From Palaemon carinicauda (Eukaryota > Arthropoda > Malacostraca > Decapoda > Palaemonidae): a stretch of DNA of 64,000 nt. The notes beneath the pieces were generated by a model. That model did no database searches, was not told where the DNA came from, and saw nothing but the letters and a program-made list of their open reading frames with translations. Where the stretch lies: NCBI RefSeq assembly GCF_036898095.1, contig NC_090763.1, positions 61,638,667 through 61,702,666 on the forward strand, in the 5' to 3' direction. This document shows, piece by piece, positions 31,530 through 40,015 of this stretch (positions within the stretch are counted from its first letter, which is position 1; every line of letters begins with the position of its first letter). The position numbers and the translations under genes were made by a program.

Positions 31530-31996
31530 GGTGCTATTATAGTATGCTATCTACCTTCGAATTTCTATTATAGTATGCTATCTACCTTAAAGTATGTTAT
31601 CTACCGTCAATGTTAATCCTCCCGTTTGATGAGGATTATCAAACAGATTACTTACCACCAGTATGTTATCCTAATTGGACTTTAATGATAGTTAAATAAT
31701 ATCTATTGGAAGGATAACATGGATGCATAATTATAAACAGTTTGTAGGTTAGGTTAGGTTGGGTTAGACTATGTTAGGACATGGGTGCATAATTATAAGC
31801 AGTTTGTAAGTTAGGTTAGGTTGGGTTGAGTTAGGTTAGGTTAGGTTGGGTTATCAAGTCGGTATTGATCCTCCTTATTAGAGGCGGATTAGCAAGTAGA
31901 CCGTATCCTTAGGGACTGATGGTAGGTATCATACTATAGTCAGAGAGGGGTGGTAGATAGCAAAATCGGCGGTAGATAGTATACTATAATAGCACC
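31530..31996. mobile_element. 467-bp terminal-inverted-repeat element (MITE) inside the LINE
   Basis: The left end GGTGCTATTATAGTATGC and the right end, read inward, GGTGCTATTATAGTATAC are inverted with one mismatch, and similarity runs on through CTATCTACC. CTAGAAGT flanks both sides (31522-31529 and 31997-32004), a perfect 8-bp target duplication. Removing the insert and one flank joins the LINE codons for QYSRSFIPA in frame. Subterminal GGTAGATAG/CTATCTACC words repeat at both ends. Eight-bp duplications suggest hAT or a related superfamily, but the GGTGC end is not the usual hAT start. No protein is encoded. Confidence 0.92.
31747..31853 (+). repeat. Degenerate (TTAGG)n telomere-like repeats inside the MITE
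   Basis: Two clusters of TTAGG with TTGGG variants (GTTAGGTTAGGTTGGGTTAG), each preceded by a copy of GCATAATTATAA.CAGTTTGT. TTAGG is the usual arthropod telomere unit. Here it forms part of a tandemly duplicated segment of about 65 bp. Confidence 0.8.
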
Positions 31997-32119
31997 CTAG
32001 AAGTTTTATTCCAGCTGTGACCAAGTTGTGGAATGATCTTAATCGGGTAGTTGAATCAGTAGAACTTCAAAAGTTCAAACTTGCAGCAAATGCTTCAATG
32101 TTGAACAGGCTGACATAAG

Positions 32120-32370
32120 TCTTTTTTAGTCTATATATCTGTTTTAATGCTGTCAATGTTTTTTTTTTTTTAAATATCTTATTTTAATTTTTTCATTACT
32201 TCTAAGATTGTTCATCTATTTCCTCATTTCCTTTCCTCACCGGGCTGTTTTTTCCTGTTGGAGCCCTTGGGATTATAGCACCTTGCTTTCCCAACTAGGG
32301 CTGTAGCTTGGCTAGTAATAGTAATAGAAATAGTAATGGTAATAGTAATAGTAGTAATAATAATAATAAC

Positions 32371-32407
<37 letters not shown>

Positions 32408-32480
32408 CAAAAATAAAAATAAAAATAGCAATAGTAACAGTAAAAATAATATTAATATTAATAATATTTATAATAACAAT

Positions 32481-32513
<33 letters not shown>

Positions 32514-32531
32514 AATAATAATAATAAAAAT
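32120..32531 (+). mobile_element. LINE 3'-UTR with simple-repeat tail
   Basis: TCCTGTTGGAGCCCTTGGGA ... CCCAACTAGGGCTGTAGCTT leads into (TAG/TAA)n and (CAA)n runs (about 32318-32531). It is contiguous with the decayed ORF2 and so identifies the other tails at 3.4, 45.5 and 48.4 kb as the same family. Glutamine/asparagine-like or poly-Leu frames across it are repeat artefacts. Confidence 0.85.
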
Positions 32532-33197
32532 AATTATATTAATAGGCCAGGCAGCATGTCCCATTGTCGCTTTCTACTTTGCGTTATGCGAACAGTATGT
32601 CTATAAGGGTTACTTTGTACTCTAGTATTTTTATACTTTCGTTAAATTATAAACTTTAATTACTTTATACCAAACACTATGATGGCATCTAAATATCATC
32701 ATTTATGTCACAGTTAATTCATTTGCATCATTCAAGTTTCCTTGGATTGCGTGTCTTAGGTGAATAATTCATTGAAAATTATTCAAAATTATTCAGGAAT
32801 AAGATTAACCGCATATCTAGTAAAATATTTGTTCTTAAATAAAATACAGTGGTTTATAGAAATGTTTCACATCCTGCAGATTTAAATTACATAGTAACGT
32901 TCTTGAGGAATTTTTCCATGTGCTGCTGCCTTAGGATATTCAATGTAGTGTTGTGCGTATACAGTAATGAACGTTTATAGCACAATGTACTGTACTCTAG
33001 TCCTATACCCATAAGCTAGGATAGACTTGCCTAACCTCATGTGTAGTGTATACAGCAGTACAGTTATAAGTATAGTAAAAACCGCATATAACGTGTTCAT
33101 AGGCATGTGGGAAAGTATTATAAGGAGTATGGAAAAGGTTTGTAGTATTGCAGTGTGAAGAGGGTTTATAAAGGCTGAAAAAATCTATAAATGGGCC

Positions 33198-33228
<31 letters not shown>

Positions 33229-33879
33229 TTTCCCACTTCTTGCCTAATTTTGCTGGGACGTAACCCTTGTAAAAACGGGGGACAATTGCGGAGTGACAAT
33301 CAGCATTTGCAGATTCACTATCAGATACTTTACTTATACACGGACAACCAAACTACAGTAGTACCATTATTACATATTATGCGCAGATCTTCACACATTC
33401 ATGACTCCAATTGCTTGAGAAAAAAATGTCAAACCACATACATACCATCCATCCTCTAACCTACCGAGTCAGTGACTTCATGTGTGTGTTGCAAATCATC
33501 TTTTGTAGCCAGCGTTAAGTACCTGCTTGTTGTCTTAATTCAGTTTCCGTCTTAGCATTTTCTAAAGACTTTATCTGTGTAAACCATAGAAAATCTTGCC
33601 ATATGAGTGTACTGTAGACAGCATAGCCTCTAATTGTTCTTGAGTTATTGGGGTTTTGGTAAGTGTTGTCTCGTTTAGAGGGAGAAAATTTGAGATTTAT
33701 CAGAAAAAGAAGGAAATTTGTGTCAAAGCTGCCCTAAAAAATGTGTGATCTAGATGATCCTTCTGGCATTTTGCCAGATCAGTAGCAAATAACCATATCA
33801 CAAAGCCTGCACTGTCATCCAAGTTTACTTCATCGATATAAGCCTTGTACCATCAGCAAGATGATACATCATATCAACG
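32532..33879. other. Intergenic DNA, poly-A tract only
   Basis: It holds a run of 28 A (33198-33225) preceded by GGGCC and otherwise no recognisable repeat, exon or RNA. The A run could be the tail of a short retroposed sequence, but no source was recognised. Confidence 0.4.
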
Positions 33880-34265
33880 AAAAACGGATTTTGAGCGAAG
33901 CGAAAAATCTATTTTTGGGTGAGATAGCCATGGCGTCCTGATGGAAGGATCCTTTTTGGTAGCTTCCTTGGGTAATCACTACTAGGATTTTCCCAGAGAA
34001 TTAAACCACAGGTTATCACAGAATTCTAACTTCTGGAGCGAGTATCCTAAGGGTTTCCCCTTAAGACATCGTGTATCAACAGGGGACACGCATGTATTAA
34101 CGTGCCACATAGCTATCTACACCCCATATAGAGTTAACGCTTCAATATGGCGGACAGAGAGCGGCTGGGAGCTGAGCCGCAGCCAATCTAGATGTGGCGA
34201 TATCGGTACTCGCGATGTAAACAGACGGACGCCATTGCTTTTGATGACGTCACGTCCGTCCTCAT
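33880..34265. repeat. DIRS element 1, 3' terminal repeat with extension
   Basis: The unique tip AAAAACGGATTTTGAGCG (33880-33926) is followed by the shared part from GCCATGGCGTCCTGATGG to ACGTCACGTCCGTCCTCAT, inverted at 42242-42580. One C/T difference was noticed (ATTAACGTGCC against ATTAATGTGCC). Confidence 0.95.
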
Positions 34266-34337
34266 CCGTAAGTCTGGAGCTCGCTCATCACCATGATACA
34301 GCGGCGCAGGGCGGGACCTGATAACAGACAGGGCGGG

Positions 34338-34433
34338 TCCATCAGGACGCCATGGCTATCTCACCCAAAAATAGATTTTTCGCTTCGCTCAAAATCCGTT
34401 TTTTGGGCTCAAGCCATGGCGTCCTGATGGAAG
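34338..34433. repeat. DIRS element 1, internal complementary region
   Basis: TCCATCAGGACGCCATGGCT to AAAATCCGTTTTT is the reverse complement of the element's left tip. It fuses at a six-T tract with TTTTTTGGGCTCAAGCCATG, which is the reverse complement of the right tip. This is the joint template that the DIRS replication model uses to make circular DNA. Confidence 0.93.
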
Positions 34434-35240
34434 AGTACCAGAGAATTAGTGTATCGTGGTAGACTTTTTCCCCTTTATAAGTGAGTGCTAAAACATTTAG
34501 CCGAAAGCATAGTAGTCTATACTAGAGCTACCGTGAGGCAGTTGCCTTCCTGCCCCCCTGGCATGGAAGTCCCCACGGGCTATGCTGAGATCAAAGTGGT
34601 CATGGGAAGGCTATTCATATAGGCTGAAGGAACAATGAGATCCAGAAGATAAGTCAGAGCGATTTGGTATTCGCGTCGAAACAAACTTGAAGAAGTGGTG
34701 GTTGTACACTTCGTGCATGGAGTTGACTCATCTTCATAACTGAGTAAGTATTCGCTAAGGAAACTTACTTGCTCTATATAAATAAATGCCCGGAGTAAAT
34801 CCTGGCATTTTCCTTAACCAAGAATAAAGGGTAAGAAAACTATGACAATTAGTATATTTCATAGTAAGAGAGGAGCAAGGGAGACGCACAAGTAATAAAA
34901 TAGACATTTTATTAGATAATTGCAGGTAAATCAATACATGTCATGCAATAAATAGTAAAAAACATTTACATTGATAAAAATGTACATAGTCATAAAGGCG
35001 TGCTCTTGAGTCTGAAAGGGAAGAATCAAGTATTAGTAGGCACTCGTTCTACGGAACGTTAGTCTTTATGTAACACACGTCATGCACGTGGCATGTAGCA
35101 CTCATGTGGTAATCTGCTATGACATTTCACCTGAGGTAAGAACAGTTAAAGAAAGCACAAGGTGGTTTCTGCTTCACTACATATCACTTGAGGGTCAACA
35201 TAGGCACCCGACGAGTTAGAGTCCCTAATAACTCACTGTT
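34434..35240 (-). other. DIRS element 1, 3' untranslated region
   Basis: Lies between the YR stop and the internal complementary region. No open frame was recognised. Confidence 0.6.
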
Positions 35241-36293
35241 CTAAGCAGAGTTCAGAGCAGGTTTCATAACACTACCTGCGGCTACCACAAAATGTTTCAC
35301 TTCGTGCACTTGTTTCGCATAATGTTTAAAGAAAACACGCGAGGATTTCCAGCCTGTATAGTTCTTGAGGCTTTCGAAATCCATACTCTGAAAGAAATTC
35401 AGAGACGAAGCGACTTTCCTAGGATCATGACCAGCGGGTGTACTGTCTGGATCCGCTCTGCGAATGAAGTAGGTGATTTTAGCTCTCAATTGTTTCAGTG
35501 ACAGGTCGCTGCCCGATGTTTCTCCTTTGAAGAGTTGGCCTCCACCAAAGTTTGAAGTTCTATGAAGATAGACCTTAAGGCTCTCTACTGGACATAGAGA
35601 GGCATCTTCCTTCAAGGGGCATATCCTCCACGGGCCCCATCGTTTGGTAGGTAATTCGTTCTTTGCGAGAAACGTCGGATCAGGGAAGAGGGAGAGGTCT
35701 CCTGAATCTTTGAAAACGATATGTCCCTCTTCTCTAGATAGTGCCACTATTTTGCTGACTCGGGCTCCCGAAGCTAGAGCGAAGAGAAATATAACTTTCT
35801 GAGTCAGGTCCTTAAGAGGGCATGAATCATTGTCCAAGTTGGAGGCGAAGTGGAGAACTTTGTCTAGAGACCAAGTGATTGGTCTCGGAGGGGGTGCCGG
35901 TCGTAAACGGGCACAGGCCTTCGGTAGTTTGTTGAAGATGTCGCTAGACAGATCTATTTGGAAGGCGTATGACAAAGGTCTAGTCAAGGCCGATTTGCAA
36001 GTAGAAATCGTGTTGGCTGCCAAGCCTTGTCCATGAAGGTGAATGAAGAAGGACATGCAAAAATCTATGGTGATTTTCGAGGGGTTCTTTGCCTTGACGA
36101 AGGAGACCCATTTCCTCCAAGACGATTCGTATTGCCTTCTCGTGGATTCGGTCGTGTATTCCTCGAGGAAGTCTAGACTCTCCTTCGAAATCCCAAACCT
36201 TTTCTTAGCGGCTAGGGTGAGAAAATCATGAGATGAAGGTCCTTGATTTTCGATGATGAAGCGAAGACAGTCGACTTCTGTATTTGCTGGGAG
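35241..36293 (-). CDS. DIRS element 1 tyrosine recombinase (YR)
   Basis: The catalytic set of a tyrosine recombinase is complete: Arg in LASGARVSKIVALSR, His and Arg in AGHDPRKVASS, Trp in GWKSSRVFF and the nucleophile Tyr in FFKHYAKQV. An N-terminal DNA-binding part (RRQYESSWRKWVSFVKAKNP..ANTISTCKSALTR) precedes it. The product would join the ends of a circular cDNA and the host target. The frame has no ATG near the domain start and overlaps the end of the RT-RNase H frame (stop 36212) by about 80 bases. A -1 frameshift fusion with RT, or an unusual start, is therefore likely. The same frame is open without a stop up to 38006. I set the start at the first domain-like residues. Confidence 0.88.
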   Translation of the reverse strand, partial: LPANTEVDCLRFIIENQGPSSHDFLTLAAKKRFGISKESLDFLEEYTTESTRRQYESSWRKWVSFVKAKNPSKITIDFCMSFFIHLHGQGLAANTISTCKSALTRPLSYAFQIDLSSDIFNKLPKACARLRPAPPPRPITWSLDKVLHFASNLDNDSCPLKDLTQKVIFLFALASGARVSKIVALSREEGHIVFKDSGDLSLFPDPTFLAKNELPTKRWGPWRICPLKEDASLCPVESLKVYLHRTSNFGGGQLFKGETSGSDLSLKQLRAKITYFIRRADPDSTPAGHDPRKVASSLNFFQSMDFESLKNYTGWKSSRVFFKHYAKQVHEVKHFVVAAGSVMKPALNSA

Positions 36294-38368
36294 AGAACTG
36301 GGTCCGGGAGGGGGATCAGCGTTGGCTGCATCTCCAGGATCAAGGGGTACCAGTTGCTGCGGGGCCACTTGGGAGCCACTAGAGCTGCTGTCCCTTTGAA
36401 GGTTCTCAATTTGGAGAGGACTTTCAGCAGAAGATTGGTGGGAGGGAACAGGTAAATCTTGGCCCATCTGTTCCAATCCAAGGTCATGGCGTCCACCGCT
36501 TCCGCTTTGGGGTCCTCGTACGGGGCTACATATCGAGGAAGTTGATGGTTGTCGCTCGTTGCGAAGAGGTCGATCTGGAGTTCTGGGACTCGGTGAGAGA
36601 TGAAGGCGAATGATCTTGCGTCTAGAGACCATTCCGACTCTATCGGGTTTGTCCGAGATAGAGCGTCCGCTGTCACATTGCGGAATCCTTGTAGGTGAAC
36701 TGCAGACAGGTGCCATTTCTTCCTTTCTGCCAGACGGAAGATTGTCAGGAGCACCTGATTTATCTTGGGCGATCTTGAGCCCTGGCGATTGAGACAACGC
36801 ACTACCACAGAGCTGTCCAGGGTCAGGCGAATGTGTATCGACGGGGGCGGGGAGAGTTTCTTCAGCGTCAGAAGAACCGCCATGGCCTCCAAGATGTTGA
36901 TGTGAAACGTCTTGAATAGGGGAGACCAAGTGCCTTGAGCCTGTTTTTGGTGGGAGTGACCTCCCCAACCCTCCAACGAAGCGTCCGTATGGATGTTGAG
37001 AGATGGAGGTGGGTGTTGGAGAGGAAGGGACCTTTTTAGGGCCCTCGCTTCTGACCACGGCTTTAGAAGTCGAAGTCTGCTTGGGAGCCGTCTCTTGAGG
37101 TCTCTTCGAGCGATGGATGCGGAACATCTCCAGACTCCCGCTGCATCCTTTAGCTGTGCACGAAGCACTGGGTTTGTGATCGAGGCGAACTGTAGAGAGC
37201 CTAGAACTTGTTCCTGCTGGCGTCTTGAGATCCGTTTGGATTTTAACAGTCGCTTGACAGACCCTGCTATTTCCTTCCTTTTCTTTGCTGGAATGGAAAG
37301 GCGGTGTGACTGAAGATTCCAGTGGATGCCTAACCATTGGAACTTCTGAGCTGGAGATAGGCGAGACTTTTTCGCGTTTATCTGGAATCCCAGGTGTTCG
37401 AGAAACTGGGTAACTTTTCTGCAGGATTCTATACAATCCTCGGGCGAGGGCGCCCACACTAGCCAGTCGTCGAGGTAGGCTATCACCTGGACGTTTCGGA
37501 TGCGGAGCTGTTGTACTACTGCGTCCGCTAGCTTTGTGAATATCCGAGGGGCCACGTTGAGTCCGAAGGGCATGGCCCGGAAGGCATAGCTTTTCCGTTG
37601 GAGTCGGAATCCAAGGTAGGAGGAAGCGTGATGGTTCATTGGTATGTGCCAGTATGCGTCCGCCAGGTCTATCGAGACCGTGAAAGACCCTCGAGGCAGG
37701 AGGGTTCTGATCTGTTGAAGAGTCAGCATCTTGAACTTGTTGTTCGATATGAATACGTTGAGGGGGGATAAGTCCAGAATGACTCTGAGTCTGTCTGAGT
37801 CTTTCTTGGGGACACAAAACAGTCTCCCTTGGAACCTTGTGGACTTCACCCTTCTTATCACCTTCTTGTTCAAGAGGTCTAGCACATATTCTTCCAGGAG
37901 GGGGGTTGAACGTTGGAAGAATTGCTGGAAGGTTGGGGGTGGTTGCGCCCAGCTCCAGCCCAGACCTTTCTTGATGATGCTGTGTGCCCAGGAGTCGAAG
38001 GTCCAACGATCCTGGAAGTGGCGGAGTCTTCCTCCCACCGGAAGCACTTCATTGCTTCTGGGGTCCCGAGGACTTGCTGCCTCGGCCGCTAGCTCCCTGT
38101 CCTCCTCTGCCTCTGGAGGGCCGGCGAGAGGAATCTCTGCCGGAACCCCTGCCTGAGCTTCTACCTTTGGGACGAAAGGTAGTGGAGTGCTGCTCGAAGG
38201 CGGGATTGAAGGCCGGTGATGAGGACAAAACCGGCTGTGGGACCAACTGAAAGGTCTGTGGCGGCTGAGCGGCCACTTGGGGAGTAGCGGGTGCCGGAAA
38301 CTGACGTCTGTGCTGACGTTGCTGGGGTCTATGCTTCGACTGCTTCCTCTTAGGCTGAGGACCGTCAT
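36212..38368 (-). CDS. DIRS element 1 reverse transcriptase-RNase H
   Basis: A 718-codon frame. Reverse-transcriptase motifs include RVILDLSPLN (about 195-204), FTVSIDLADAYWH (229-241), RAMPFGLNVAP (264-274) and the catalytic YLDDW (298-302). RNase H follows with D in NIHTDAS (461), E in INILEAM (494), D in LTLDSS (518) and D in TADALSR (568), so all four acidic residues are present. The tail IDLFATSDNHQLPRYVAP and PKWPRSNWYPLI is the conserved post-RNase H region of DIRS/Ngaro polymerases. The first roughly 105 residues overlap the gag end in another frame, so real translation probably begins near GGRLRHF. The frame is +1 relative to downstream gag. It is intact and probably functional. Confidence 0.92.
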   Translation of the reverse strand: MTVLSLRGSSRSIDPSNVSTDVSFRHPLLPKWPLSRHRPFSWSHSRFCPHHRPSIPPSSSTPLPFVPKVEAQAGVPAEIPLAGPPEAEEDRELAAEAASPRDPRSNEVLPVGGRLRHFQDRWTFDSWAHSIIKKGLGWSWAQPPPTFQQFFQRSTPLLEEYVLDLLNKKVIRRVKSTRFQGRLFCVPKKDSDRLRVILDLSPLNVFISNNKFKMLTLQQIRTLLPRGSFTVSIDLADAYWHIPMNHHASSYLGFRLQRKSYAFRAMPFGLNVAPRIFTKLADAVVQQLRIRNVQVIAYLDDWLVWAPSPEDCIESCRKVTQFLEHLGFQINAKKSRLSPAQKFQWLGIHWNLQSHRLSIPAKKRKEIAGSVKRLLKSKRISRRQQEQVLGSLQFASITNPVLRAQLKDAAGVWRCSASIARRDLKRRLPSRLRLLKPWSEARALKRSLPLQHPPPSLNIHTDASLEGWGGHSHQKQAQGTWSPLFKTFHINILEAMAVLLTLKKLSPPPSIHIRLTLDSSVVVRCLNRQGSRSPKINQVLLTIFRLAERKKWHLSAVHLQGFRNVTADALSRTNPIESEWSLDARSFAFISHRVPELQIDLFATSDNHQLPRYVAPYEDPKAEAVDAMTLDWNRWAKIYLFPPTNLLLKVLSKLRTFKGTAALVAPKWPRSNWYPLILEMQPTLIPLPDPVLSQQIQKSTVFASSSKIKDLHLMIFSP

Positions 38369-40015
38369 CCTGAGAGGGCTTTCTCTTCCTAGACATGCCC
38401 CATTTGTTGAGAAGGTTCCTGTTCTCAGATGCGGCCTTGTCTGTGATCTCTTTCACTAGATCAGACGGGAAGAGGTACTTGCCCCAGATGTTGGAGGAAA
38501 TCAGTTTCCGGGGTTCGTGTCTGACAGTGGCACTGGAGAACACGAATTCTCTGCAGGCTCTACGAGCTCGCATGAAGTGGTACAGATCCTTGACTAAGGT
38601 TGCCATATGAGATTTGGCAAGGACCATGTAATGGTCAGGGACTCTGGTGTCGCCAGCCATTACGTCCATCTGGACCTGGAGAGTGAGAGATGCTGCCAGC
38701 CTCTCCTTCGTTTCCTGTTCCCTACGAAGGAGGTGATCGTTTAGCTTGGGGAGGTCCTCATTAAACTGACGTCCAGCAACGTCAGGATCTAGTTTGCCCA
38801 CCACGAAGGTGTGTTGCACATCCTTCCAGTGTTTGGTGTCGGGCGGGGTGACTGCGGAGAAAGGTCTGCATTCCTCCAATGCAGGGCAGGATTTCCCTTC
38901 TTCTACAGCCTTAAAGCAGGCAGCGAAGGCCTTTTCCATGAAGGGTATCACCACTTCATCGGGCGCAACGTAGGTGGGGTACTTCTTGCTCAGAGCCGAA
39001 GTCCAGAGCAGGTAAAGCCTCTGCTCTTAAGCGCTTTGGCAAGCATAGCCTGGGCCTTCGAGAGATCGAACACTATTTTCTCCTTCGGTTCGGTCTCTTC
39101 CTTTGAGGATGGTTCTGAACGTAGACGGACGTAACAGTCCGGATACGCCTCAAAGCGGGGGAAGAACTCCACTTCTTCCAGGGGTATGGAACCGATCTTA
39201 ACGCTGACGAAGATCTTGTCGTCAGCGATGACCATATGCTCGGCGAATCGCCACGGATTGTCGCTCGAGCATGCGGGGAGGTCCTTGATGGAGATTTTGC
39301 GAGATTCCTTGGAACCTCCCATCGACCGAATGATCTGGTGAGTTTCTTGGAGCTTCTGCTCCATCACGGATTCAATGAGCCGAATCATATCCTGTGCCGT
39401 AGGTAGAGGAGTCGTGGTGGAGGACGTAGACGGGAGAGACACTTCCGTCGGTGTAGGAGTAGGAGGGGGGATGGAGGGAGGGGCATCCTCCTTATCGGAC
39501 TCGGTATACACTACCCGGTCCTCTTCTTCATCATCCTCCCCTTCACCCTGGGCCATAAGGGTTTTCTCGGTGTCCTCCGAGATCTCTGACATGCGTTCAT
39601 CATGTTCTGAATCCAGGTGATAATCATTCATGGACTGAGCCATGACAACATCAGGTTCCACTGTAATCTGGACTACGGGGATCTGTTCGACTGGGACCAC
39701 TGAGTCTGGAGAGGCCTTTGGGAACAGCAAAGACCTCATTTCTTCTGTGGCTAGGTATGGTCCAGTGGCGTTCTTCTGAAAGCCACGTACCCACTTGCGT
39801 AGGTTGTCCCGAGCAGTGTCCCGAATCTCCGCTGAGGGAGAATCATAGAATGCTTTCTGTAAGCATTCTTGGCAGACCGAACAGGTGGTGGGGCCCCAGT
39901 ATTTGAGATCCCCTCTCTTGTGAGCACAAGGGGCGTGTGTCCTACACGCCGTGTGTCCATAGAAGTGTGGCCGACGGACCGCGAAGAAGTCGTGGTCACA
40001 CCTGACGTACTCCTC
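38049..40015 (-). CDS. DIRS element 1 gag, main exon with one frameshift
   Basis: The frame opens after an acceptor-like CCTTTACAG. It starts EEYVRCDHDFFAVRRPHF and has a Cys/His cluster (CDH, H..AC..H..C.H, then C..C..C), probably a zinc-binding fold. An acidic Ser/Thr/Pro-rich part follows, then KAQAMLAKALK. At about 39025 the frame breaks: AAGAGCAG appears to lack one G, and the next frame continues QRLYLLWTSALSKKYPTY and onward. The C-terminus is basic and RG/RS-rich (GRSSGRGSGRDSSRR), as in nucleocapsid parts, ending at 38049. RT-RNase H and YR are intact, so the break is either a recent mutation, a sequencing error or a recoding site; I saw no classic slippery heptamer. Confidence 0.8.

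Larger units (their letters stand above)
30928..32119 (+). pseudogene. Decayed LINE ORF2, reverse-transcriptase C-terminal part, split by a MITE
   Basis: The frame opens with LKISAWCKLWGMKLNPDKTQ and then SMIVSSSKT. After a frameshift it continues KILGAILVSKFTFKIHIR, LLRKSFKIFG, FILPSFEFCSPV (then a stop) and SAADSHLNLLDRNL. After 31996 it resumes with RSFIPAVTKLWNDL. These match the stretch after the catalytic domain of jockey/CR1-like LINE polymerases (W....G...N..KT, FILP.FEYCSPVW, SFIP...KLWN.LP). Frameshifts and stops show it is dead. The 467-bp insert at 31530-31996 divides the reading frame. The 3'-UTR follows directly. Confidence 0.82.

Noticed and set aside
32295..32625. Asn/Thr or poly-Leu/Val frames
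   Set aside because: Products of the (TAA)n and (CAA)n tail of a LINE.
33198..33225. Processed pseudogene ending in a poly-A tract
   Set aside because: Upstream sequence shows no coding resemblance and no flanking direct repeat was seen.
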